From NCBI GenBank assembly GCA_964219345.1, contig CAXPPN010000021.1, positions 1-64,000 of the forward strand: DNA of 64,000 bases, read 5' to 3'. This document shows positions 9,318 through 18,849 of this stretch, in pieces. The stretch comes from UBA3537 sp964219345. GTDB lineage: Bacteria; Bacteroidota; Bacteroidia; Flavobacteriales; Flavobacteriaceae. How positions within the stretch are numbered: the first letter of the stretch is position 1; each line of letters opens with the position of its first letter. Below the pieces are notes generated by a model. That model worked only from the letters and a program-made list of their open reading frames with translations. It was not told where the DNA came from and did no database searches. A program made the translations under genes and the position numbers.

Positions 9318-11642
9318 TTGAAAACCTATCTAGAACAACTCAACGACGCACAGCTTGCACCAACTTTACAGATGGATGGACCTATGATTGTCATTGCCGG
9401 TGCTGGATCTGGTAAAACAAGAGTTTTGACGTTTCGAATCGCCTATTTGATGAGCAAGGGCATTGATCCGTTTAATATTTTAGCCCTCACATTTACCAAT
9501 AAAGCCGCTCGCGAAATGAAATCGAGAATCGCCTCAATTGTTGGCGATAGCGAAGCTAAAAATTTGTGGATGGGGACGTTTCACTCTGTTTTTGCTAAGA
9601 TTTTACGCTTTGAAGCCGAAAAATTGGGGTACCCCTCTAACTTTACAATTTACGATACACAAGATTCCCAACGTCTGATTTCTTCCATAATAAAGGAAAT
9701 GAATTTGGATAAAGATGTATACAAATACAAGCAAATTTATTCTCGAATATCATCTTATAAAAATAGTCTAATTACTGTTCGTGCCTATTTTAAAAACCCA
9801 GAATTGATTGAAGCTGATACCATGGCAAAACGCCCCCAAATGGGTGCTATTTACAAAGAATATGTCGATAGATGCTTTAAAGCAGGCGCGATGGATTTTG
9901 ATGATTTATTATTGAAAACCAATGAATTACTCACACGATTTCCAGATGTTTTAGCCAAATACCAAGACCGCTTTCGCTATATTTTAGTGGATGAGTATCA
10001 AGACACAAACCATTCACAGTATCTCATTGTCCGTGCCCTTTCAGACCGCTTTCAAAATATTTGTGTTGTAGGTGATGATGCGCAAAGTATTTATGCATTC
10101 CGTGGGGCAAACATCAATAATATTTTAAATTTTCAAAAAGATTATGACGATGTTAAACTCTATAGATTAGAACAAAATTACCGCTCAACAAAAAACATTG
10201 TCAATGCAGCAAATTCTATTATTGATAAAAATCAAACGAAATTAGATAAAGTCGTTTGGACCGCCAATGGAGAGGGGCAAAAAATCGTTGTCAATCGATC
10301 TCTAACAGATGGTGATGAAGGGCGCTATGTGGCGAGTTCTATTTTTGAAAATAAGATGAAAAATCAGGCAAAAGATGCCGATTTTGCGGTGCTTTATAGA
10401 ACAAATGCACAGTCGAGAGCTATTGAAGATGCGCTAAGAAAACGGGGGATTCCTTATCGAATTTATGGTGGACTTTCATTTTACCAACGTAAAGAGATCA
10501 AAGATGTTTTGGCTTATTTGAGACTCATCATTAATCCTGCTGATGAAGAAGCATTAAAACGTATCATTAATTTTCCAGCTCGAGGTATTGGCCAAACCAC
10601 TATCGATCGACTTATTGTAACTGCAAATTCTGAAAATACGTCAATATTTGATGTTTTAAAGCAAATTCAAACTAACCAAATTAACCTAAATGCTGGCATT
10701 AAAACAAAACTTTCAAATTATTGTACAATGATTGAAAGTTTTCAGGTTATGAATCAAACTGCAAATGCGTTTGAACTTGCAGAGCATGTGTGTCGTGTTA
10801 GTGGCCTAATAAAAGAATTTAAAAAAGATGGAACTCCAGAAGGTGTTACCCGAATGGAAAATATTGAAGAGTTATTAAATGGTATCAAAGATTTTGTTGA
10901 AGGTCAACGAGAATTAGCCGATTCTACAGGCGCGTTGGTAGAGTTTTTAGAAGATGTAGCATTAGCAACCGATTTTGATAACGAACAAACTGGAGATGAC
11001 GATAAAGTAGCCCTAATGACGATTCATTTAGCCAAAGGTTTGGAATTTCCGTATGTGTTTATTGTTGGTTTAGAGGAAGATTTATTCCCAAGTGCAATGA
11101 GTATGAACACAAGAAGCGAATTGGAAGAAGAACGCCGTTTATTTTATGTGGCTGTTACACGTGCCGAAAAGCAAGTTTATCTTACATATGCACTATCGCG
11201 CTACAGATGGGGTAAACTCATTGATGCAGAACCCAGTCGATTTATCGAAGAAATTGATGAACAATATCTTGAAATTACAACTCCAAAAGAAGAACGCCGC
11301 TTTAACCCTATGCTTAGCGCAGACATATTTGGCGATGTAGAACAGTCACAAATTCGCTATAAAAAACCATCTTTTTCTATGCCAAAACCAAAGAAAAAAC
11401 CAATTCAACAACCCCCAAGAGTGACCCCTAAAAATTTGAAAAAAATTACCAATACAAATAGTAATTCCAATTTATTTGATAGTAAGTTGACAGTGGGTAA
11501 TGTTGTAAATCATCAACGATTTGGAACTGGAGAAGTACTTAAAATTGAAGGTAAAGGCGCCGATTTAAAAGCAGAAATTAAGTTTTCTTCAGGGGTAAAA
11601 AAATTACTTTTACGCTTTGCAAAACTCGAAATCATCTCTTAA
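9318..11642 (+). CDS. UvrD/PcrA-type superfamily 1 DNA helicase
   Basis: The protein begins LNDAQLAP and has the P-loop AGAGSGKT near residues 28-35, motif Ia TFTNKAAREMKSR, Walker B VDEYQDTN, motif III GDDAQSIYAFRG, QNYRS, and the late VALMTIHLAKGLEFPYVF block. The C-terminal tail (LKIEGKGADLKAEIKF) fits the Tudor-like RNA polymerase-binding domain of PcrA. It is a 3'-5' helicase for nucleotide excision repair and removal of RecA or RNA polymerase. The start codon is TTG at 9318; no in-frame ATG occurs before the conserved N-terminus. It leads a tight group with the Sua5-like gene (5 bases) and uvrA. Confidence 0.95.
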   Translation: MKTYLEQLNDAQLAPTLQMDGPMIVIAGAGSGKTRVLTFRIAYLMSKGIDPFNILALTFTNKAAREMKSRIASIVGDSEAKNLWMGTFHSVFAKILRFEAEKLGYPSNFTIYDTQDSQRLISSIIKEMNLDKDVYKYKQIYSRISSYKNSLITVRAYFKNPELIEADTMAKRPQMGAIYKEYVDRCFKAGAMDFDDLLLKTNELLTRFPDVLAKYQDRFRYILVDEYQDTNHSQYLIVRALSDRFQNICVVGDDAQSIYAFRGANINNILNFQKDYDDVKLYRLEQNYRSTKNIVNAANSIIDKNQTKLDKVVWTANGEGQKIVVNRSLTDGDEGRYVASSIFENKMKNQAKDADFAVLYRTNAQSRAIEDALRKRGIPYRIYGGLSFYQRKEIKDVLAYLRLIINPADEEALKRIINFPARGIGQTTIDRLIVTANSENTSIFDVLKQIQTNQINLNAGIKTKLSNYCTMIESFQVMNQTANAFELAEHVCRVSGLIKEFKKDGTPEGVTRMENIEELLNGIKDFVEGQRELADSTGALVEFLEDVALATDFDNEQTGDDDKVALMTIHLAKGLEFPYVFIVGLEEDLFPSAMSMNTRSELEEERRLFYVAVTRAEKQVYLTYALSRYRWGKLIDAEPSRFIEEIDEQYLEITTPKEERRFNPMLSADIFGDVEQSQIRYKKPSFSMPKPKKKPIQQPPRVTPKNLKKITNTNSNSNLFDSKLTVGNVVNHQRFGTGEVLKIEGKGADLKAEIKFSSGVKKLLLRFAKLEIIS

Positions 11643-11647
11643 TTTTT

Positions 11648-12268
11648 ATGGCAGAGTTGTTAAAATTATATTCGGAAAACCCCCATCCAAGGACATTGGA
11701 TATAGTGGTTAATGTCCTAAAACAAGGCGGATTGGTGATTTATCCAACCGATACCGTATATGCACTTGGTTGTGATGTTAAAAACATCAAAGCTATGGAG
11801 CGTATTGCACGAATAAAGGGAGTCAAATTGGAACGTACAAAATTTTCATTTATCTGTCATGACTTAAGTCATTTGAGCGATTATACTGCACAACTTGATA
11901 GTTCAACATTTAAACTTCTAAAGCGCTATTTTCCTGGACCCTATACTTTTATTTTACCAAGTAATAAAACCCTTCCCCACCCCTTTAAAAAAAGAAAAAC
12001 TGTAGGAATTCGTGTACCAGATCATCCAATTGCTTTGGAACTTGTAAAGCGATTGGGGAACCCAATCGTTTCAACGTCTATATATGATGAAGATGATGTG
12101 ATAGAATACACCACCAATCCAGAATTAATTTTTGAAAAATGGCAAAAATTGGCAGACATTGTGATTGACAATGGCTTTGGAGGAAATAAGGCATCAACAG
12201 TGGTTGATTTAACACAAGACCCTGCTGTTGTCGTTAGAGAAGGAAAAGGTGAAGTTGATTTTTTATAA
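11648..12268 (+). CDS. L-threonylcarbamoyladenylate synthase (Sua5/YciO/YrdC family)
   Basis: The 206-residue single-domain protein carries the YrdC-fold signature YPTDTVYALGCD near residue 30, a KR-rich active-site strip (RIKGVKLERTKFSF) and the later PIVSTS and VREGKGEV motifs. Members make threonylcarbamoyl-AMP from threonine, bicarbonate and ATP for the t6A37 tRNA modification. It lacks the C-terminal Sua5 domain, and the block after the PTDT motif is closer to YciO than to TsaC, so a paralogue role is possible. It sits 5 bases after the helicase and 6 before uvrA. Confidence 0.85.
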   Translation: MAELLKLYSENPHPRTLDIVVNVLKQGGLVIYPTDTVYALGCDVKNIKAMERIARIKGVKLERTKFSFICHDLSHLSDYTAQLDSSTFKLLKRYFPGPYTFILPSNKTLPHPFKKRKTVGIRVPDHPIALELVKRLGNPIVSTSIYDEDDVIEYTTNPELIFEKWQKLADIVIDNGFGGNKASTVVDLTQDPAVVVREGKGEVDFL

Positions 12269-12274
12269 AACCAA

Positions 12275-15121
12275 ATGACAAAATTAAAGACACATAAATT
12301 TGAAGAGTTTATAGAAGTTAAAGGAGCACGTGCGCATAATTTAAAAGATATTGATGTCAATATTCCAAGAGATCAGCTTGTTGTAATTACAGGACTTTCT
12401 GGAAGTGGAAAATCTTCATTGGCTTTTGATACTATTTATGCTGAAGGTCAGAGGCGCTATATCGAAACTTTTTCTGCCTATGCACGACAATTTTTGGGGT
12501 CTTTGGAACGTCCAGATGTCGATAAAATAGATGGACTTTCCCCTGTTATTGCAATCGAACAAAAAACAACTAGCAAATCGCCACGATCGACTGTAGGTAC
12601 GATCACAGAGGTCTATGATTTTTTAAGATTATTGTTTGCACGTGCAGCAGATGCTTACAGCTACAATACCAACGAAAAAATGGTAAGCTACAGCAATGAT
12701 CAAATCAAAACTTTGATTGGAACATCTTTTGAGGGTGTAAAAATTTCAATTTTAGCTCCTGTAGTGCGTTCAAGGAAAGGACATTATAGAGAGTTATTTG
12801 AACACATTGCAAAGCAAGGTTTTGTAAAAGTTAGAGTTGATGGTGCTATTGTTGATATTACTCCAGGCATGCGACTTGACCGTTACAAAACACACGATAT
12901 TGAAATTGTTATTGATCGTTTAAAAGTTGATAAAAAAACATTGGCTACAAATCGACTTGATGAAAGTATCACTACAGCAATGTATCATGGTGACAAAATG
13001 CTGATGATTTTCGAACATGATGAAAAAACATTGCGTTATTTCAGCGGAAATTTGATGTGTCCAACATCTGGAATTTCTTATCCAAATCCTGAACCCAATA
13101 ATTTTTCTTTTAATTCACCAAAAGGAGCTTGTCCAGATTGTAATGGGATTGGAAATCTGTATAAAGTAAATACTCAAAAAATTATTCCAAATCCAAAACT
13201 ATCGATAAAAAATGGAGGACTTGCACCTCAAGGACCACAAAAAAATTCTTGGATTTTTAAACAACTTGAACTTATTGCACAACGTTTTAAGTTTAGTCTT
13301 TCTGACCCTATAAATAAAATCCCAAAAGAAGCTCTAGAAGTTATTCTTTATGGCGGTAAAGAACGATTTACTGTAAAAAGCAAAACATTAGGCGTTTCAA
13401 GAGAATACAATATTGATTTTGATGGCATTGCTAACTTTTTAGAACATCAATACAATACTACTGACTCTAGTTCAATTAAACGCTGGGCAAAAGGATATAT
13501 GGACAATATTCTTTGTCCAACTTGCTCTGGATCACGATTGAAAAAAGAAGCATTATATTTTAAAATCAACAATAAAAACATATCAGAACTCGCTGCATTA
13601 GATATAAATGAATTGGCACTATGGTTTAGAGACTTGCCAAAGCATCTCTCTGAAAAACAGAAAGTAATTGCTCAAGAAATTATAAAAGAAATTAGCACTC
13701 GTTTGCAGTTTTTAGTCGATGTTGGTTTAGATTATTTGGCACTAAATCGAAGTTCTAAATCGCTTTCAGGTGGTGAGGCACAACGTATTCGTCTGGCAAC
13801 TCAAATTGGTTCGGAACTCGTTGGAGTGTTATACATTTTAGATGAACCAAGCATTGGTTTGCATCAACGAGATAATCAAAAATTAATTCAATCGTTAAAG
13901 GCACTTCGAGATGTTGGTAATTCTGTTGTGGTAGTCGAACATGATAAAGATATGATTGAACAAGCCGATCATATTATAGACATTGGACCAAAAGCTGGAA
14001 AATTTGGTGGCGAAATTATCAGCCAAGGTGCTCCATCACATTTACAAAATGCGAATACTATTACGGCACAATATTTACGAAACGAAAAAGTTATTGAAAT
14101 CCCTAAAAAGCGACGTCAAGGAAATGGTAACTTTTTAGAGCTTAAAGGATGTACTGGGAACAATTTAAAAAATATATCCATCAAAATCCCTTTAGGAAAA
14201 ATGGTTGGAATTACTGGGGTTTCTGGAAGTGGAAAATCTTCATTAATAAATGAAACTCTATACCCAATATTAAACAATCATTATTTTAATGGTGTAAAAG
14301 AGCCCCTGCCCTACAAATCCATAAAAGGCTTGGAACATTTGGACAAAGTCATTGACATCAATCAATCACCAATAGGACGAACTCCAAGAAGTAATCCTGC
14401 AACTTACACGGGTGTTTTTGGAGAGATTAGAACATTGTTTGCAAAAATTCCAGAAGCTATGATTCGTGGATATAAGCCAGGACGATTTAGTTTTAATGTT
14501 GCTGGAGGTCGATGCGAAACTTGTAAAGGTGGTGGTTTGCGGGTTATTGAAATGAACTTTTTACCTGATGTATACGTATCATGTGAATCTTGTATGGGAA
14601 AACGTTTCAATAGAGAAACTTTAGAAATTCGTTACAAAGGAAAGTCCATAAGTGATGTATTGAATATGACCATTAATGAAGGGGTTGATTTTTTTGAAAA
14701 TATTCCAAAAATATATCGTAAACTCAAAACCATAAAGGATGTTGGATTGGGGTATATAACTTTAGGTCAACAAAGTACCACACTTTCTGGTGGTGAAGCG
14801 CAACGTATAAAACTGGCTTCAGAATTGAGTAAACGAGATACTGGAAACACCATTTATATATTAGACGAACCCACCACAGGTCTCCATTTTGAAGATATTC
14901 GTGTCCTTTTAGAAGTCCTACAAAAGCTTGTAGATAAAGGAAATACAGTACTTATTATTGAACACAACCTTGATGTTATCAAAGTTGTTGACCACATCAT
15001 TGATGTTGGATTAGAGGGTGGAAAAGGCGGTGGAACTATTGTTGCAGAAGGAACACCAGAACAGATTATAAAAAACAAAACAAGCCACACGGCTAAATAT
15101 TTAAAAAAAGAATTACATTAG
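12275..15121 (+). CDS. uvrA: Excinuclease ABC subunit UvrA
   Basis: The 948-residue protein has two ABC ATPase modules with P-loops GLSGSGKSS near residue 41 and GVSGSGKSS near residue 650, and two LSGGEAQRI signatures. The C-terminal zinc module is intact (CETC and CESC). The first zinc module has CPTSG where the classical protein has CPxCG, so one of its four cysteines is replaced by serine, although the partner CPDC is kept. UvrA recognises bulky DNA lesions with UvrB. It belongs to the same run of genes as the helicase and the Sua5-like gene. Confidence 0.97.
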   Translation: MTKLKTHKFEEFIEVKGARAHNLKDIDVNIPRDQLVVITGLSGSGKSSLAFDTIYAEGQRRYIETFSAYARQFLGSLERPDVDKIDGLSPVIAIEQKTTSKSPRSTVGTITEVYDFLRLLFARAADAYSYNTNEKMVSYSNDQIKTLIGTSFEGVKISILAPVVRSRKGHYRELFEHIAKQGFVKVRVDGAIVDITPGMRLDRYKTHDIEIVIDRLKVDKKTLATNRLDESITTAMYHGDKMLMIFEHDEKTLRYFSGNLMCPTSGISYPNPEPNNFSFNSPKGACPDCNGIGNLYKVNTQKIIPNPKLSIKNGGLAPQGPQKNSWIFKQLELIAQRFKFSLSDPINKIPKEALEVILYGGKERFTVKSKTLGVSREYNIDFDGIANFLEHQYNTTDSSSIKRWAKGYMDNILCPTCSGSRLKKEALYFKINNKNISELAALDINELALWFRDLPKHLSEKQKVIAQEIIKEISTRLQFLVDVGLDYLALNRSSKSLSGGEAQRIRLATQIGSELVGVLYILDEPSIGLHQRDNQKLIQSLKALRDVGNSVVVVEHDKDMIEQADHIIDIGPKAGKFGGEIISQGAPSHLQNANTITAQYLRNEKVIEIPKKRRQGNGNFLELKGCTGNNLKNISIKIPLGKMVGITGVSGSGKSSLINETLYPILNNHYFNGVKEPLPYKSIKGLEHLDKVIDINQSPIGRTPRSNPATYTGVFGEIRTLFAKIPEAMIRGYKPGRFSFNVAGGRCETCKGGGLRVIEMNFLPDVYVSCESCMGKRFNRETLEIRYKGKSISDVLNMTINEGVDFFENIPKIYRKLKTIKDVGLGYITLGQQSTTLSGGEAQRIKLASELSKRDTGNTIYILDEPTTGLHFEDIRVLLEVLQKLVDKGNTVLIIEHNLDVIKVVDHIIDVGLEGGKGGGTIVAEGTPEQIIKNKTSHTAKYLKKELH

Positions 15122-15139
15122 CGAGTCAATATTACATTT

Positions 15140-15826
15140 ATGAGACTACAACAACATAAAAGCTGGAATGAAATAAAAACAAACGACTCTTGGGCTATTT
15201 TTAAAATCATGGGAGAGTTTGTTGATGGATTTGAGAAAATGAGCAAAATTGGTCCTTGTGTTTCTATTTTTGGTTCGGCACGAACAAAAACCGATGATAA
15301 AAACTATAAACTCGCTGTAGAAATTGCAAAAGCCATTGTAAATTCTGGTTATGGTGTAATTACTGGTGGGGGGCCTGGAATCATGGAAGCTGGAAATAAG
15401 GGCGCTAATAGCGCTGGTGGAACTTCTGTAGGCTTAAACATTGATTTACCTTTTGAACAACACGATAACCCATATATTGACTCTGACAAAAGCCTTGATT
15501 TTGATTATTTCTTTGTTCGAAAAGTCATGTTTGTAAAATATTCTCAAGGATTTGTTGTGATGCCTGGTGGTTTTGGAACTCTTGATGAACTTTTTGAAGC
15601 TATTACTTTAATTCAAACAAACAAAATTGAAAAATTTCCTATAATTCTTGTAGGAAGTACCTATTGGAAAGGATTGGTCGATTGGATAAAACAAACGCTT
15701 CTTAATGAATATAAAACCATAAGTCCTGAAGATTTAGATTTAATCCACACAGTAGACACCCCTAAAGAAGTTACAGACATTCTTGATGCTTTTTACAAAC
15801 AATATCAATTAAGCCCAAATTTTTAA
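15140..15826 (+). CDS. LOG family Rossmann-fold protein (cytokinin riboside phosphoribohydrolase-like)
   Basis: Both hallmark motifs of the LOG family are present: GGGPGIMEAGNKGA near residue 75 and PGGFGTLDE near residue 141. The protein has 228 residues and matches the TIGR00730 type. Characterised members cleave the N-glycosidic bond of nucleotide 5'-monophosphates, releasing adenine or cytokinin; the bacterial role is probably in nucleotide turnover. The gene follows uvrA by 18 bases on the same strand. Confidence 0.9.
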   Translation: MRLQQHKSWNEIKTNDSWAIFKIMGEFVDGFEKMSKIGPCVSIFGSARTKTDDKNYKLAVEIAKAIVNSGYGVITGGGPGIMEAGNKGANSAGGTSVGLNIDLPFEQHDNPYIDSDKSLDFDYFFVRKVMFVKYSQGFVVMPGGFGTLDELFEAITLIQTNKIEKFPIILVGSTYWKGLVDWIKQTLLNEYKTISPEDLDLIHTVDTPKEVTDILDAFYKQYQLSPNF

Positions 15827-15870
15827 TTATTATCAACTCAAGAAAGTCAATAAAACTGTACTATAAAGTT

Positions 15871-18690
15871 TTGCTCATAGTTTCTTTTTTGAGTGGCTAT
15901 TTTGTTGCATACAGTCAACATTACAACGAAGTTGATGCAGTGCTTAATACAGAAACACAAACTATTGAAATTCAGCAAAAACTTAAATTTCAAAACCATT
16001 TTGATACGCCATTAACCGAAATTTATTTTACGGATTGGGTATCAAGTTATAGCAGTCCTACAACTCCTCTAGTTGAGAAGTTCCTAAATGAATTTAATAC
16101 AAATCTTTATATCGCCAAATCAAAAAAAAGAGGATTCACAACAATAAAAGAAATTACAACTTCGGAAAATGAAAGATTAAAATTTCATCATTTAGAAACT
16201 CAAGAAGATATTTTAAAAGTTAAATTAAAATCTCCTTTAGGGCCAAATGAGTCCATTACTCTAAATTTGAATTACAGTGTAAAAATTCAAAATGATCGTT
16301 TTACAGATTATGGTGTTAACAAAAAAGGAGATTTCGCTCTTGAAAGCTGGTATATGACTCCTGCCGTTTTTGATGGTAAAGCATGGAAATTATATAGTAA
16401 TCAAAATTTAGATGACTTGTATTCTCCCCCAATGCATACCAAAATACACATGACCTTACCTAAACATTATTTGGCATACACTGCTTTAGATGTTGTAGAT
16501 GTTGAAGAAATAAATGATACAAAATTTTACAAATTTGAGGGTGAAAATGTTATTGAAACAAAGATGTTTTTTACAACAGAAGAATTTAAATCATACACCT
16601 TAGATTCTTCAACTGTAATCACAAACATTAATAGTAAAAAAATTGATCACGATAGAGAAAAAGAATATTTTAGAAAAATTACTAATTTTTTAAATCAAAA
16701 CATTACCCCCTATCCAAAACAAAAATTACTTTTATCAAATATAGAATTTAAAAAAAATCCACTTTACGGATTGGCTTTCTTACCTGATATTTTATCGCCT
16801 TTTTCTAAAGAATTTGAGCATGAAATTTCAATCGCTGAAAATGTAATAAAAAAGTATTTGAACGAAGTTTTGATCCTCGATTCAAGGCATGAATATTGGT
16901 TAAAAAGTGGTTTTGAGCTTTTACTTCTTATTCGATACATTGACACCTATTATCCAGAACAAAAATTATTAGGAAAATTAGCGAATATTTGGGGAGTTCG
17001 AGCGTTTAATTTTTCAAAATTGGACTATGCCGAACAATATCGATTGACTTATTATCAAATGATGCGCACTGGAAGAGACCAGGCGTTGAACACAAAACGA
17101 GAAGATTTGATTAATTTTAATCAACGTCACTCTTCTAAATTCAAAGCAGGTGTTGGGTTATTGTATTTGAAGTCTTATTTGGATGAAAAAGATGAACTAA
17201 ATTGGCTTAAAGAGTTTGTTGAGTTTCATCAATTTAATAGAACTACAACAGCGGCATTTAAAGATTTCTTGAATCAAAAAACAGAAAAAAATATAGATTG
17301 GTTTTTTAATGATTTTGTATCAAATGCATACAATGCTGATTATAAAATAACATCAACAAAAAAAGAAAAAGACTCAATATATTTTTCAGTCAAGAATTTA
17401 AGAAAAGGTGCATACCCAATCACAATTTCATCATTTAAAAATGGTAATGAAATTTCGAGGGATTGGATTGAAGGATTTACAGAAAAAAAACAGTTTTCAA
17501 TACCAAACAATGGAGCAGATCACCTCGCATTAAATTATAAGCACTTCACTCCTGAAATTAATCGAAGAAATAACTGGAAAAATTTAGACCAAGGAAGTTT
17601 ATTTAATAAGCCATTGCAATTGCGGTTTTTACGCGATGTTGAAGATCCTGCAAAAAGTCAAATTTATGTCATTCCAATTGCAGAATTTCAAAATATTTAT
17701 GACGGTTTAAAAATTGGTTTAAATTTTAACAACAGAGGGGCGTTAGCGAGGCCTTTTCTTTATGGATTAGCTCCAGTATACGGAATGGAATCCAAAACCA
17801 TAACAGGATTTGGAAAATTGGTTTACAATGCTTTTCACGAAGACGGAAGACTATATAACACCAAGCTAGGAATTACTGTCGATCGGTCTAGCTTTGATTA
17901 TGGTTCATTTATTACTAAAATTCAACCCTATATTCAGTTTAATTTTAGAGAACCTTTCAATTTACGCTCAAATGCACTTCAAAAATTAACATTGCGATAC
18001 ATTAGTATTCAAAAAGACGAATCACGAAGTATTACCGATGAAAATACGATACCACCCTATAATGTGTTTAATGTACGTTATTCTGATATCAACAACAATA
18101 TCCATAAATTCAAGAATTGGTCTATAGATTTACAATTTTCTAATGATTTTGGAAAACTTAACATGGCCTATGAAATTCGAAAAAGAACTCCAAAGGACAG
18201 ACATTATAATTTGAGATTATTTGCCGGAACTTTTCTATATAATTCATTACCAAGTCATGAAAGAAATTTTGATTTTGCACTAGATCGCCCTACTGATTAT
18301 TTGTTTGAATATAACTATATTGGCCAATCGGAGTCTACAGGATTTTTATCTCAACAACTTATAATTGCCGACGGCGGATTCAAATCTAGACTAAACCCTG
18401 GTTTTGCCAATCAATGGATGACAACAGTAAACGCGAGTGCATCGCTTTGGCGATATATACAAGTTTATGGTGATATTGGTTGGGTAAAAAATAAATTTAA
18501 CCAACCATTTTTTGCTTACGATTCTGGAATAAGAATGGACTTAATTACAGATTTCTTCGAAATATATTTTCCTGTGTATTCCAATCTAGGTTGGGAAATT
18601 GATCAAGAAAATTATTCTCAAAAAATTCGTTTTGTAATCACTACAGACATATCTAAACTTTCAATGCTTCTTACGAGAAAGTGGTTTTAA
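15871..18690 (+). CDS. Large M1-like peptidase-derived protein with C-terminal outer-membrane barrel
   Basis: The N-terminal part (about residues 20-540) resembles the beta-rich domain and helical lobe of gluzincin M1 aminopeptidases, as in the related Bacteroidota family, but I find no HExxH zinc motif. The region where it would lie reads FEHEISIAENVIKKYLNEV, so catalysis is doubtful. The C-terminal 370 residues have alternating strands and end in KWF, as outer-membrane beta barrels do. The coordinates use the TTG at 15871, but the frame stays open back to the stop of the preceding gene, and residues encoded from about 15829 (RKSIKLYYK) would give the signal peptide a proper basic N-terminus, so the true start is probably upstream with a non-ATG codon. 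Confidence 0.72.
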   Translation: MLIVSFLSGYFVAYSQHYNEVDAVLNTETQTIEIQQKLKFQNHFDTPLTEIYFTDWVSSYSSPTTPLVEKFLNEFNTNLYIAKSKKRGFTTIKEITTSENERLKFHHLETQEDILKVKLKSPLGPNESITLNLNYSVKIQNDRFTDYGVNKKGDFALESWYMTPAVFDGKAWKLYSNQNLDDLYSPPMHTKIHMTLPKHYLAYTALDVVDVEEINDTKFYKFEGENVIETKMFFTTEEFKSYTLDSSTVITNINSKKIDHDREKEYFRKITNFLNQNITPYPKQKLLLSNIEFKKNPLYGLAFLPDILSPFSKEFEHEISIAENVIKKYLNEVLILDSRHEYWLKSGFELLLLIRYIDTYYPEQKLLGKLANIWGVRAFNFSKLDYAEQYRLTYYQMMRTGRDQALNTKREDLINFNQRHSSKFKAGVGLLYLKSYLDEKDELNWLKEFVEFHQFNRTTTAAFKDFLNQKTEKNIDWFFNDFVSNAYNADYKITSTKKEKDSIYFSVKNLRKGAYPITISSFKNGNEISRDWIEGFTEKKQFSIPNNGADHLALNYKHFTPEINRRNNWKNLDQGSLFNKPLQLRFLRDVEDPAKSQIYVIPIAEFQNIYDGLKIGLNFNNRGALARPFLYGLAPVYGMESKTITGFGKLVYNAFHEDGRLYNTKLGITVDRSSFDYGSFITKIQPYIQFNFREPFNLRSNALQKLTLRYISIQKDESRSITDENTIPPYNVFNVRYSDINNNIHKFKNWSIDLQFSNDFGKLNMAYEIRKRTPKDRHYNLRLFAGTFLYNSLPSHERNFDFALDRPTDYLFEYNYIGQSESTGFLSQQLIIADGGFKSRLNPGFANQWMTTVNASASLWRYIQVYGDIGWVKNKFNQPFFAYDSGIRMDLITDFFEIYFPVYSNLGWEIDQENYSQKIRFVITTDISKLSMLLTRKWF

Positions 18691-18736
18691 TATTATAGAT
18701 ATTTTAATAAATAATAATTTTTAATAAAAATCTATC

Positions 18737-18765
18737 AAAAAGTTGGTTTTTAACCCAATTTTTAT
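18737..18765 (+). terminator. Weak intrinsic terminator
   Basis: The arms AAAAGTTGG (18738-18746) and CCAATTTTT (18755-18763) pair around an 8-base loop, and the T tract forms the descending arm. It follows the peptidase-like gene and precedes the E1 promoter. Confidence 0.45.
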
Positions 18766-18799
18766 TGCATTTTTTTCAGCTTTTTAACACTCAATGTGG

Positions 18800-18830
18800 T
18801 TGCCACATATCCATATAATTTCTATATTTG
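18800..18830 (+). promoter_or_regulatory. Bacteroidota-type promoter of the E1 gene
   Basis: TTG (18800-18802), a 20-base spacer and TATATTTG (18823-18830) match the consensus exactly. The start codon follows 19 bases later. Confidence 0.75.
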
Positions 18831-18849
18831 CAAAAAAAATTAACCAAGA

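Noticed and set aside
12022..12360. 112-codon minus-strand frame across the Sua5-like and uvrA starts
   Set aside because: It is antisense to two well-supported genes and has no recognisable domain.
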